A DNA stretch of 64,000 bases from Paraburkholderia phenoliruptrix (GTDB taxonomy: Bacteria; Pseudomonadota; Gammaproteobacteria; Burkholderiales; Burkholderiaceae), in the NCBI RefSeq assembly GCF_019511605.1, contig NZ_JAEUAV010000021.1, positions 54,078 to 118,077 of the forward strand, written 5' to 3'. Below the pieces are notes generated by a model. It had not been told where the DNA came from and did not search any database. It saw nothing but the letters and a program-made list of their open reading frames with translations. This document shows positions 16,861 to 24,718 of the stretch, piece by piece (position 1 is the first letter of the stretch; each line of letters opens with the position of its first letter). The translations under genes were made by a program, and so were the position numbers.

Positions 16861-17523
16861 TCATGGGAGCAAGGCGGCGATCTCGTTCGCACACGCCCTG
16901 ACTTCGATAGCGGCCAGCTTGGCGCCGCGATCGCTCATCTGTAGCACTGTTTGGCCCAACGCCATGGCCTGCTTGTAGGCTTCGCGCGTGGGAATCTGGG
17001 TCTTGAGAAGAGGGAATCCAAGTTCCTCCAGCGCCCGCTTCAGCTCGCGCGTCAGCATGCGCTTCTCTTCCGTCTTGTTGAGGAGGAACACGGCGCGCAA
17101 GTCTTCGTTCATGACCTGCGCTTGCTGGACCAATTTGACGAGGCCAATGCTGGACCAGTAATCGGCCGGCGACGACGACGTGGGTATCACGGCGACGCTT
17201 GCCGCCAGCAGCACCACGCCGGACACCTTCTCGGTGATGGATGGCGGGCAGTCCACCACGATGATGTCGTAGTCGGACACGAACTTCTTGATCTCGCGGT
17301 GAATCTGGCTGCCGGCCTCTGAGAGATTGACAACGGGGAATGGGATGCCGGTATCACCATCGGCGGATGCACTGGCCCAGTGGATCAGTGTGTTCTGACC
17401 GTCTGCGTCGACGACGAGGACCCGTTTGCCCTTCTCATGGAAAGCCGCCCCGAGATGCATCGCGATCGTACTCTTACCGACGCCGCCTTTCTGCTGAGTT
17501 ACCGCGATGATTTCCGCTGCCAA
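16861..17523 (-). CDS. parA: Partition ATPase ParA
   Basis: The product is 220 residues, the short single-domain ParA type without an N-terminal helix-turn-helix. The deviant Walker A QQKGGVGKSTIAMHLG is at residues about 10-25, the Walker A'-like region at VLVVDADGQNTLIHW and Walker B at IIVVDCPPSI. Translation begins with TTG (17521-17523); the strong ribosome site GGAGGTG four bases upstream decides this. The protein is an ATP-dependent nucleoid-binding factor that positions ParB-parS complexes. It is the first gene of parA-parB, and the 1.1 kb upstream contains three more parS-like sites. Confidence 0.96.
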   Translation of the reverse strand: MAAEIIAVTQQKGGVGKSTIAMHLGAAFHEKGKRVLVVDADGQNTLIHWASASADGDTGIPFPVVNLSEAGSQIHREIKKFVSDYDIIVVDCPPSITEKVSGVVLLAASVAVIPTSSSPADYWSSIGLVKLVQQAQVMNEDLRAVFLLNKTEEKRMLTRELKRALEELGFPLLKTQIPTREAYKQAMALGQTVLQMSDRGAKLAAIEVRACANEIAALLP

Positions 17524-17620
17524 TGTTCACCTCCTTTTTAGACGCAGATGGATTTTACCTGGATGATTTCCTATTTCAATCGTTTCTGTAAAAAGGAGAC
17601 GGGCATAGCCGATCGGCCAG

Positions 17621-17636
17621 GTTTATGCGCATAAAG
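17621..17636. other. parS-like site 2
   Basis: GTTTATGCGCATAAAG matches the palindrome GTTTATGCGCATAAAC at 15 of 16 positions and lies about 100 bp upstream of parA, within its promoter region. Confidence 0.85.
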
Positions 17637-18013
17637 AAGTGGCTGGTAGCGGCGGATGAAGCAGGCGGTGACGCAGTGGTGTTATACGGAGGTAAGGCGG
17701 CAAGGCGGGCGGAGATGCATGTAGACGGTGGCGCGAGGGCGTTTTCCTCGCGCTGCGCGGTTCGTGCGCGGCGAAGCGCCGGACCGCTTGGGGCGCTTTC
17801 TCCGCGACGCAAGGCGAGAACCAATGGCGAGGGCCACTACGGGGAGATGCGGAGCGGAACGCTGTGCTACGAGGATCGCGCGAAACATGTGCTGCGTCTT
17901 GTGCGCGCGGCGACTCTGATCGCTACCGAAAGACCGAGGGTCTGTGGCTCGCCGGCCGCGAGGGAAGTTTTGGCGGTCACCGCGGGAGACCATCGTTGGC
18001 CAGAGCCAGGACG

Positions 18014-18029
18014 GTTTATGCGCATAAAG
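18014..18029. other. parS-like site 3
   Basis: GTTTATGCGCATAAAG, identical to site 2, is 15/16 to the consensus and lies about 490 bp upstream of parA in gene-free DNA. Confidence 0.85.
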
Positions 18030-18232
18030 TTTGAGGCGGTCCACGGCAAGGCGAGCATGCGCGTACGGGGCCTCGCGGCGTCAACTCGAATCTCGGCTGC
18101 CCTCAATTGAAGGGGAGAGGTCTGCCCTGCTGCCTGCTTAACCACCGAAGCGTAAATTCGATTCGCAACGGTCAGGTACGTCATTCGCTCAGATATTGCG
18201 AATGAGCCCGAAGCTCTGCGCCGCCGCGCAAA

Positions 18233-18256
18233 GGTGGTTTATGCGCATAAACCACC
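18233..18256. other. parS-like site 4, perfect extended palindrome
   Basis: The 16-bp core GTTTATGCGCATAAAC at 18237-18252 is perfect, and the symmetry extends by GGTG/CACC to 24 bp. It is the best match of the five and probably the strongest ParB nucleation site. Confidence 0.9.
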
Positions 18257-18643
18257 CGTCGGTACTTGGTGCCCTTGGTCTACCAGTCGTCGCGGATTCA
18301 CAACCTATTGCACAACCGTGCTGCCGCCGGCGCAGCAGATCGCTCGGACCGCATGCGCCCACCACGCGCACACACATTGGCTGTAGCATCGGACGGAAAG
18401 GACGTCCCGGCCGATCAGCCAGTTTTCTAATCAAGCCAGCCAAACATCCATCGAGAAAACAGCTGTGAGTGCAGCGATGACGCACGCATCCATCAACCGC
18501 CCCGTCAACCCCCAGCGAACCACACGCCCAGGCACCACATCGAGCGCCACAGCCGACCGGCTAAAATCCCACGACCGACCATCCACCGTCTTGAGTCATC
18601 TCAACCGAATCAACCGCTCCCAACCCTTCATCACAAACCGACG

Positions 18644-19003
18644 ATGATCACGATCTATCACAACCCGCGCTGCTCCAAGTCGCGCTCGGCTTGCGAACTA
18701 ATCGCCTCCCAGTACAAACGCGAAGAAGAACCCACCCAAATCATCGAATACCTGAAACAGCCGCTCTCGACCGCGCAGTTGAAGGAGCTGAACCGGCAAT
18801 TAGGCTGTTCGGTCCGCGAAATGATCCGCGATTCCGAGCCGATCTATAAAGAACTGGGCCTTTCCGACTCTACGCTCTCTGACGCTCAGTTATACGAAGC
18901 ATTGGCCGCACACCCCATCCTCCTGCAGCGGCCGATTGTCGTTAGAAACGACCGCGCCGTGATTGGTCGCCCGCCGGAAAACGTCGCAACGTTGTTCGTT
19001 TGA
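18644..19003 (+). CDS. arsC: ArsC-family glutaredoxin-dependent arsenate reductase-like protein
   Basis: The product is 119 residues, the usual length of the ArsC/Spx thioredoxin-like family. The N-terminal active-site segment ITIYHNPRCSKSRSACELI has the Cys (residue 10) followed by SKSR as in E. coli-type ArsC, and the later part shows EPIYKELGL and LLQRPIVVRNDRAVIGRPPE with the conserved RP and R residues. It would reduce arsenate to arsenite with glutathione and glutaredoxin. There is no ars operon around it, so a housekeeping or YfgD-like role is possible. No clear ribosome site precedes the ATG. Confidence 0.9.
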   Translation: MITIYHNPRCSKSRSACELIASQYKREEEPTQIIEYLKQPLSTAQLKELNRQLGCSVREMIRDSEPIYKELGLSDSTLSDAQLYEALAAHPILLQRPIVVRNDRAVIGRPPENVATLFV

Positions 19004-19205
19004 TACGCCGCGCGAGAGACGAGGACAGGTAAGAGGCGCGCGAAGAAAAGGTGAGACGCAGGCGGGGCAACGTCGAAATATCAAGCAACAGCCAATGGCA
19101 GTAATTGATACACCGGTGTCGCTTGCCGACTTTGCACGCGCCTTACACTCGATATCGCGGGGCGAACTGTCGAGTGGGGCCCAGGCCAAAAAACATGGAG
19201 TGTGA

Positions 19206-19496
19206 ATGCTTGAACTTAGACCGTCCTGTGAAGGATGCGGCAAATCTCTGCCGCCAAACGCGACTGACGCAATGATCTGTACCTACGAGTGCACGTTCTG
19301 CGAAGTCTGCGCACTGACGACTTTGCGCAACGTCTGCCCGAACTGCGGCGGCAACTTTCAGCATCGGCCGATACGCACTCGCGCGCAATTGGTGAAACAC
19401 CCTGCTCAAAGCGAGCGGCACCCAATCGCAATAGACGAAGCCTCCCACGCCAGCTTTTTCGAGCGCTATCGGAACACGCCGCCTGCCGAACGCTAA
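19206..19496 (+). CDS. DUF1272 zinc-binding small protein
   Basis: The product is 96 residues. It follows the DUF1272 pattern: LELRPSCEGCGKSLPPNATD, AMICTYECTFCEVCALTTL, RNVCPNCGGNFQHRPIR. Four CxxC-type pairs in the first 60 residues suggest two structural zinc sites. The role of the family is unknown. It ends just before the 13-bp tandem repeat. Confidence 0.9.
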   Translation: MLELRPSCEGCGKSLPPNATDAMICTYECTFCEVCALTTLRNVCPNCGGNFQHRPIRTRAQLVKHPAQSERHPIAIDEASHASFFERYRNTPPAER

Positions 19497-19503
19497 CGCG
19501 ACA

Positions 19504-19690
19504 CGGCCAGCACCACGGCCAGCCGCACGGCCAGCCGCAGAGGCCAGCCGCAGAGGCCAGCCGCAGAGGCCAGCCGCAGAGGCCAGCCGCAGAGGCCAGC
19601 CGCAGAGGCCAGCCGCAGAGGCCAGCCGCACAGGCCAGCCGCACAGGCCAGCCGCACAGGCCAGCCGCACAGGCCAGCCGCAGAGGCCGC
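19504..19690. repeat. 13-bp tandem repeat (about 14 units)
   Basis: The unit is GCCAGCCGCAGAG, with a variant GCCAGCCGCACAG in units 10-13 and 12-bp forms at the left edge. It lies between the convergent ends of the DUF1272 gene and the anti-sigma gene. All frames through it are open on one strand or another, which produces spurious Leu/Cys/Gly/Trp-rich frames. The identical units suggest a recent, length-variable repeat. Confidence 0.95.
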
Positions 19691-19703
19691 CGCAACGCAG
19701 CGT

Positions 19704-19907
19704 TTAATCGTCGCTGCTTGCCTTGTCGGGCGTCGAAATACCGCTCATGGTATGGGCGGCGTCACGAAGCAGGCGGATCTGTTTGCGATAGTTGCGACAG
19801 CCGCTGCATGTGGGCAGGTGCAGCCGGATCGCAACCCATTCGCCGGTCGTGAGCGAGCGGTCGAGCGCGTCGGAAAGCAGCCGGGTAATGTGCTTACACT
19901 TCCCCAT
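19704..19907 (-). CDS. Zinc-finger anti-sigma factor (zf-HC2 type)
   Basis: The product is 67 residues from the second ATG (19905-19907), chosen because GAGG lies 6-7 bases upstream; an ATG two codons earlier is possible. It has the zinc-binding anti-sigma pattern CKHITRLLSDALDRSLTTGE, RLHLPTCSGCRNYRKQIRLL, with His and a CxxC pair. It overlaps the end of the sigma factor gene by 14 bases, so the two are coupled. There is no membrane segment, so it would be a small cytoplasmic ZAS-type anti-sigma factor that may respond to redox state. Confidence 0.88.
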   Translation of the reverse strand: MGKCKHITRLLSDALDRSLTTGEWVAIRLHLPTCSGCRNYRKQIRLLRDAAHTMSGISTPDKASSDD

Positions 19908-20436
19908 TGGCATCCTCGCTGGATAATCCCTTCTCGCTCAGACACGTGCGCAAGCGCAGCCGGGCGCGGTACATCAGCACGCTGCAATGATTGGCGGTCA
20001 TCTGCAGTTCAGAGCAGATCGCGTCCGTGTCGAGATCGAGAAACTCGCGCATCATGAAAACGCGGCCGATATGCTCCGGCAGATGTTCCAGACACATCTC
20101 GAACAGCGCCCAGAATTGCTGCTGACGCAGCGCCGTTTCAGGCGTTGGCCACGGCCGCGGTTTAGTCTGGGAGGACCAGTGGCCGTTGTCCTTGAAAAGC
20201 TCGCGATCGAGCAACGCCTCGTCTGCGAGTTCGGACTCCAAAGCCGACAGGTTGACCGTCCGTTGTCGCGTACGCAACGTATCCACCAGCTTGTGCCGAA
20301 GAATTCCGAAGACCCAAGTCTTATGCTCGGACTGTCCGGCAAACCGGTCCGCTTGTGTCCAGGCGGCGGCGAGCGCCTCCTGCACGGCGTCCTCCGCTGC
20401 CGCAGCATCGCGCAGTTGCAAGCGGGCGAAACGCAC
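19894..20436 (-). CDS. ECF RNA polymerase sigma factor
   Basis: At least 180 residues. Region 2 is visible at the N-terminus (RFARLQLRDAAAAEDAVQEA, WTQADRFAGQSEHKTWVFGI, HKLVDTLRTR) and region 4 at about 110-165 (FEMCLEHLPEHIGRVFMMRE, LQMTANHCSVLMYRARLRLR). The start is unclear: the GTG at 20434-20436 cuts into region 2, while the frame continues upstream through a matching segment (DDPVYLTQLRRDLV) with no standard start codon before an in-frame GGAGGTTAAATCG. A rare start or a sequencing difference is possible. It forms a pair with the overlapping zinc anti-sigma gene. Confidence 0.88.
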   Translation of the reverse strand: MRFARLQLRDAAAAEDAVQEALAAAWTQADRFAGQSEHKTWVFGILRHKLVDTLRTRQRTVNLSALESELADEALLDRELFKDNGHWSSQTKPRPWPTPETALRQQQFWALFEMCLEHLPEHIGRVFMMREFLDLDTDAICSELQMTANHCSVLMYRARLRLRTCLSEKGLSSEDANGEV

Positions 20437-21118
20437 GAGATCGCGACGAAGTTGCGTCAGATAGACTGGGTCGTCCAGTGCGGGTTCGCCGGTAGGCGCA
20501 ACGCCCGAAGCGGACCCGCTTCGATGGATCGATCCACTGTTTCGATCGAAATGCGATTTAACCTCCGTTAAGCGGTGAGTCGCGCGTTATCACCGACGAG
20601 CGGCGGGTTGTCCTTCAACACCGCAGCACGCCCGGTGCTACAAATCGGCGCGAGAGCAGGGCCAGGTTGCCGTCTGCCCCATCGAGGAATCCGAGTGGCG
20701 AGCGCTACCCGATGTTGTCGGGTAGGCGGCGCCGGTTACTCGGCCCCTCCTGCAACCGCCGCCCCGCCTACGCGTAAGCAGGATCCGCACATTGTGGACA
20801 AATGGCAGCGGCACAGCGGCATCCATCGGCCATGCGCGCTCGCTACGTGACCGCGTCAAAGGGAAACAATCGACTCATATCCACTGCCTTGACCGGACTG
20901 GAGCATACCCCAGCCAGCCCAACGTTGCCTGCGAGGCCCAAGTTCCGCACCAAGGTGGCAGGCAATGAGCCAATAATCCGACTGAATCCGTCCGATCAGC
21001 CTTATCCGGTTGCCAACTTGCTGCCGCGCACGCTCGGCCAAACCACCACCACCACGACGATTACGTAACCCCTGGCGAAACCACAGTTCCACGCACGATC
21101 ATAAGCACGCCCCTCCAC
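20437..21118. other. Intergenic region upstream of the ECF sigma gene
   Basis: About 680 bp. The first 80-130 bp probably encode the true N-terminus of the sigma factor. An 8-bp hairpin CTACCCGA-TGTTG-TCGGGTAG at 20705-20725 lacks a T-tract. No other gene or clear promoter can be supported. Confidence 0.5.
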
Positions 21119-22015
21119 CTACGCGTTGAACAGCTCACTGCGCGCGGCATCAATAATCATCGCGACAGCCGGATGACTGATGCGGCGTTCAATAGAAATC
21201 GCGAAGAATTCTTCGACGATCGTGCCGATCTGTCCAACGGTCGTCAGTTTATGTTCCGCCTGTAGCTGGTTCTCGAGCACCGTTGGCGCGAACAATAGAC
21301 CCCGGCCCTCACGCCCGAACGCGAGCGCCATGGCCCCGTCGTCGAACTCGCCGACGATACGCGGCGAAATCGCCCGGGATGCTAGCCAGTGATCCAATTT
21401 GCGCCGCACCGCCGACTCGGTGCCCGGCAGCAGCAGCGGCAATTGGCCCAGCGACATGGGAAAGCGTTTCTGAACGCCCTGCAGCAGCGACTGCGCGCCG
21501 AAGCAGCTCAGCGTTGAACGGCCGAGCCGGTGGTTGAACGCCTTGATGTTGACGTCCGCCGGGATGGGCGCGTCCGCGATGATCAGATCGAGGCGGTGCA
21601 CGGCAAGTTGTGCGAGCAGTGCGTGCAGCTTGCCCTCGTGACAGATCACTCGAAGCGACGCGGGTGCGCTCAGCGCCGGTTCGAGCAGCCGGTAGGCAAT
21701 TGCCTTCGGCACCGAGTCGGCAATGCCGACGCGAAACCGCGATTGCGTGCCCACCTCTTTCTCCCGGCGCACCGCGCTTTCCAGCTCGGAGCCCAAGGAA
21801 AAGATTTCGTCCGCATAGTCGAGCGCGAGCCGGCCTGCATCGGTGAGTTCGAGCGTGCGGCCGCTTTTCTTGAACAGCTTCTTGTCCAGCGCTTCCTCGA
21901 GCAGTTTGATCTGACCGCTCAGCGTTTGCGGGGTGACGTGCAATTGCTCGCCGGCCCGCACGATTCCGCCCGCGTGCGCCGCCACCCAGAAGTAATAGAG
22001 ATGCTTGAAGTTCAC
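21119..22015 (-). CDS. nhaR: LysR-type regulator, NhaR-like
   Basis: The product is 298 residues. It begins MNFKHLYYFWVAAHAGGIVR, as NhaR proteins do, then LHVTPQTLSGQIKLLEEALD in the winged helix-turn-helix (1-65). The co-inducer domain (about 90-290) includes PKAIAYRLLEPALSAPASLR and HRLDLIIADAPIPADVNIKA. NhaR in E. coli senses Na+ and activates the NhaA antiporter. No antiporter gene lies nearby, so the target here is unknown. The symbol is given for family resemblance. Confidence 0.85.
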   Translation of the reverse strand: MNFKHLYYFWVAAHAGGIVRAGEQLHVTPQTLSGQIKLLEEALDKKLFKKSGRTLELTDAGRLALDYADEIFSLGSELESAVRREKEVGTQSRFRVGIADSVPKAIAYRLLEPALSAPASLRVICHEGKLHALLAQLAVHRLDLIIADAPIPADVNIKAFNHRLGRSTLSCFGAQSLLQGVQKRFPMSLGQLPLLLPGTESAVRRKLDHWLASRAISPRIVGEFDDGAMALAFGREGRGLLFAPTVLENQLQAEHKLTTVGQIGTIVEEFFAISIERRISHPAVAMIIDAARSELFNA

Positions 22016-22248
22016 TCGTCCTCCGTCAATCAGGCAACGTTACGATTTATTCGAATGATGGGCAACAAAAATACGAATTTTCCTTCGGCTTGCCTTCCGC
22101 TAGATTGAGGCTTCACAGGTCACGTATCGCAGATTGCCGCGAGACCAGCGGCAAGACAGATGACCGAAGAAAATTACCGTCCGTAAGGTCGTCGCGTGCG
22201 AAATATGGCGTGCGATGCGGGCGCCCCGATTTATCACGAGAGGTTTAT

Positions 22249-23217
22249 ATGCATACGCAAGTCATCAATCAGTTCCGGCGTGTCGCCAGCAAGGTGACGC
22301 GCGGCACCGCGGCGCTCGGTCTCGCGGCTGTACTCGCGCTCGGCGCGCTCGCGGCCAATGACGCAGAAGCCAAGCGCGTGGGCGGCAGTCAAAGTATCGG
22401 GCGACAGTCGCAAATGGCGTCGCCGTCCGCGCCCGCGCAACGCAGCCAGCAGGCACAACCCGCCCAGCAGGCCGCTCAGGCGCCGGCGGCAACGCCCGCG
22501 CGCAACCGTTGGCTGGGCCCGCTAGCCGGTCTCGCCGCCGGGCTGGGTATCGCCGCGCTGCTGTCGTCGCTCGGCCTCGGCGCGGGACTTGCGCAAATGC
22601 TGTCAAACATGCTGCTCATCGGCCTCGTGGTGGTCGCCGGCGTGATGCTGTTCCGCTTCATCGCCAATCGGCGTCGTCCGGACCTGGCGTATGGGCATGG
22701 TGCCGCGAGCCGGTCGCAGAGCAATGGCATGCCGTTCGCGAATCAGAACGGTCAGGCCCGGCCCGACTCGAGCTTCTTCGGCAGCCAGCGCTCGGCGGCG
22801 AATCAGGCCGCAGCAGCGGGTGTGTTCAACGCGCCGGTGCAGCCGCTCGGGCTGGATCAAGCTGAACTGGTGGCTTCGGCAAAAAGCATGTTCATGCGTC
22901 TTCAAGGCGCGTGGGATCGCAATGAGCAAGGCGACCTGTTCGAGCTGACCACGCCGGAGATGTTCGCGCAGCTCAAGCGCGATCTGGAAGGCCGCGGTAA
23001 CCAGCCGAACCGTACGGAAGTGCCGCAACTCGACGCGGAAGTCCTCGGCGTGGAAAGCACAGCGGACGAAACGTTTGTCAGCGTGCGCTTCTACGGTCAG
23101 ATGCGCGAAGACGATGCGCCGACCGCCCAGCCGTTCCAGGAGGTCTGGAATATCGTCCGCAGCGCGCACAGCGGCAATACTTGGCGACTCGCCGGCATCC
23201 AGCAACTGGACCGCTAA
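22249..23217 (+). CDS. Tim44-like domain membrane protein
   Basis: The product is 322 residues from the ATG at 22249, preceded by GAGAGG. It has a signal-like N-terminus (GLAAVLALGALAANDAEAKR), a Gln/Ala/Pro-rich linker, two hydrophobic segments (WLGPLAGLAAGLGIAALLSS and MLLIGLVVVAGVMLFRFIAN, about 85-145) and a C-terminal Tim44-like domain from about 195 (LVASAKSMFMRLQGAWDRNE, VESTADETFVSVRFYGQMRE, EVWNIVRSAHSGNTWRLAGI). Bacterial Tim44-like proteins are membrane-anchored and poorly understood. It is monocistronic with a likely terminator downstream. Confidence 0.92.
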   Translation: MHTQVINQFRRVASKVTRGTAALGLAAVLALGALAANDAEAKRVGGSQSIGRQSQMASPSAPAQRSQQAQPAQQAAQAPAATPARNRWLGPLAGLAAGLGIAALLSSLGLGAGLAQMLSNMLLIGLVVVAGVMLFRFIANRRRPDLAYGHGAASRSQSNGMPFANQNGQARPDSSFFGSQRSAANQAAAAGVFNAPVQPLGLDQAELVASAKSMFMRLQGAWDRNEQGDLFELTTPEMFAQLKRDLEGRGNQPNRTEVPQLDAEVLGVESTADETFVSVRFYGQMREDDAPTAQPFQEVWNIVRSAHSGNTWRLAGIQQLDR

Positions 23218-23266
23218 GCGCGCGAAGAAATGGCGCGGGACCACACAACCGGTCACGCGCGTCCGA

Positions 23267-23309
23267 GAGGGCTTGCATGTTTTGATGCACGCCCTCGCGG
23301 TTTGCTTTT
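23267..23309 (+). terminator. Likely rho-independent terminator of the Tim44-like gene
   Basis: The hairpin GAGGGCTTGCAT / ATGCACGCCCTC (23267-23296, one internal mismatch) is followed by a T-rich stretch TTTGCTTTT at 23301-23309. It sits 50 bp after the stop codon. Confidence 0.5.
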
Positions 23310-23418
23310 GACGACCTACCGCAACGTCAGCGCTGCCAGTTGCCGGGGCGCATGACCGGCCCGCGTGGCGCCGAGTCGTCAGGCGATGCTGCGGCGTGCC
23401 CCCGCGCTCCTGGCGCTT

Positions 23419-23937
23419 TCAGCGCAGCACGAAGCGCAGCGACATATGCACTTCATCGTATGGCTTTCCGTCGACGATCATCGAGGCGGGCTCCAGCGCG
23501 AACTGTTGAAAGCCGAACGACGCGTAGAGCCGGATGGCCGCATGATTGCATGCGTTGACGCTCAGATTCACCTGCGTAATGCCCGGCACTGACCGGGCAA
23601 AGCCGATCGCCTCGCCAAGCAGAACTCTGCCTACGCCAGCGTTTCTTTTCTCTGCCGCGACGTACACGCCCCATAGAAACGCCTTATGGCGCAGCTTTGC
23701 CAGGCTTTCGCGGCCAACTCCCACCATACCGACCAGCCGCGCGCCTTCGAACGCACCAAAAACGCCGCGATCGTCCTTTGCGGTCAAGCGGTTCGCTATG
23801 TCCTCAGGCGAGCGCTGCACTTCTTCCTCATAGCTGGATGCAAACGATGTAGGGGTCTCCTTCAGCCCTGCGAGGCGCAATGCCTGAAAGGACGACGCAT
23901 CGGACGGAGTCAGTTGACGAACACGCAATCGGGCCAC
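23419..23937 (-). CDS. GNAT family N-acetyltransferase
   Basis: The product is about 172 residues if it starts at the GTG at 23935-23937 (then ARLRVRQLTPSD, the usual start of a GNAT domain). A TTG at 24000 would add 21 residues that do not look like part of the fold. Acetyl-CoA-binding motif A is visible as WGVYVAAEKRNAGVGRVLLG (about 105-125), followed by VNLSVNACNHAAIRLYASFG and a YDEVHMSLRF end. The substrate cannot be told from sequence. Confidence 0.88.
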   Translation of the reverse strand: MARLRVRQLTPSDASSFQALRLAGLKETPTSFASSYEEEVQRSPEDIANRLTAKDDRGVFGAFEGARLVGMVGVGRESLAKLRHKAFLWGVYVAAEKRNAGVGRVLLGEAIGFARSVPGITQVNLSVNACNHAAIRLYASFGFQQFALEPASMIVDGKPYDEVHMSLRFVLR

Positions 23938-24263
23938 CTCTGTTAAGGGCCAAGGCAGTATGCGACGAAAGGAAAAAACACCGCATTCTGCCGACAGCAA
24001 AAAAAAACTGGAATAAACGCCGAAGCCTCGTGTTCGCCCCTACGTAGCCTGATTCAAAAGCGTTGATCTGCGACTGCTCAAGGAACAAAGCTCCAGAGGA
24101 AGCCGCACTGACTCACCGTAATGAATCGATAAATAGTTAGGAATCCAACTGAATCGACAGGCATCGAACATCGATCAGGCGGTCGTCTTTTTGCAACGAG
24201 ATTCGCGGCACGTGCCGCACATCCAACACAACAGCCAACACACTTATTGAAGGAGTATGCACC
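23938..24263. other. Intergenic region between divergent GNAT and DUF4148 genes
   Basis: About 326 bp, rather AT-rich for this DNA. It must contain both promoters. I see no palindrome, RNA gene or further coding sequence. Confidence 0.5.
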
Positions 24264-24638
24264 ATGTCAAAGATCCTGATGCGCGTCACCCTCGTCGCTT
24301 GCGCCCTTGGCGCACCGGCTCTCAGCTTCGCTCAGTCGAACGCTCAGTCGAACTCCCAAGCGAACGCGCCCCTGACGCGCGCCGAAGTCCGCGCCGACCT
24401 CGTGCGCGTCGAGCGCGCAGGCTATCGGCCCACCAGCGGTGACGATGTGAACTATCCCGCAGACATTCAGGCTGCCGAAGCAAAAATCGCTGCCGAGGCC
24501 AATGGGTCGCTCGCCGCGCAGGCAATGGGCGGCGTCGCGCAGGGCGGCAGCTCCGCATCCGGTGCTGCATCTCGCACCGCCATGCAGCCGGCCTGTGTCG
24601 GCCCCGTCAGCTTCTGCAACCCTTACGCCGGTAGTTAA
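24264..24638 (+). CDS. DUF4148 exported small protein
   Basis: The product is 124 residues, with GAAGGAG 9 bases before the ATG. The signal peptide is ILMRVTLVACALGAPALSFA. The mature part begins with Asn/Gln/Ser repeats (QSNAQSNSQANA) and then the DUF4148 core LTRAEVRADLVRVERAGYRP, DDVNYPADIQAAEAKIAAEA. DUF4148 proteins are numerous in Burkholderiales, periplasmic and uncharacterised. It is followed by an inverted repeat and a secreted hydrolase gene on the same strand. Confidence 0.93.
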   Translation: MSKILMRVTLVACALGAPALSFAQSNAQSNSQANAPLTRAEVRADLVRVERAGYRPTSGDDVNYPADIQAAEAKIAAEANGSLAAQAMGGVAQGGSSASGAASRTAMQPACVGPVSFCNPYAGS

Positions 24639-24649
24639 GCGACGCAGGC

Positions 24650-24683
24650 CGGACAGTTGCCGTGGCCTTGCCCGCACTGTCCG
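24650..24683 (+). other. Inverted repeat between DUF4148 and hydrolase genes
   Basis: CGGACAGT (24650-24657) pairs with ACTGTCCG (24676-24683) around an 18-base loop. No T-tract follows, so it is more likely an mRNA-stabilising or attenuating structure than a full terminator. Confidence 0.4.
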
Positions 24684-24718
24684 ACCTCGCTACTCAATCA
24701 TCATCAACGGAGTACGTC

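Larger units (their letters stand above)
17524..18643. other. Centromere-like intergenic region with three parS sites
   Basis: There is 1.1 kb between parA and arsC-like with no gene I can support: frames on both strands are short, lack ribosome sites and have random composition. It contains the parA promoter region and parS-like palindromes at 17621, 18014 and 18237, spaced about 390 and 220 bp. Confidence 0.75.

Noticed and set aside
17524..18643. Possible RNA genes or small proteins between parA and the arsC-like gene
   Set aside because: No tRNA-like cloverleaf, no terminator-linked hairpin and no ribosome-site-backed frame could be found; only parS sites are supported.
19040..19066. Another possible iteron (AAAAGGTGAGACGCAGGCGG)
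   Set aside because: Only the first half matches; the TTTNCGGGA half is missing, so it may be chance.
19095..19205. 36-residue frame (MAVIDTPVSLADFARALHSI...) just before the DUF1272 gene
   Set aside because: It has a plausible composition and ends right at the DUF1272 start, but no ribosome site and no recognised family; too short to support.
19143..19695. Minus-strand Leu/Cys/Gly/Trp repeat proteins over the 13-bp repeat
   Set aside because: A 13-bp repeat gives open repetitive frames in all phases; there is no ribosome site and the frames overlap real genes.
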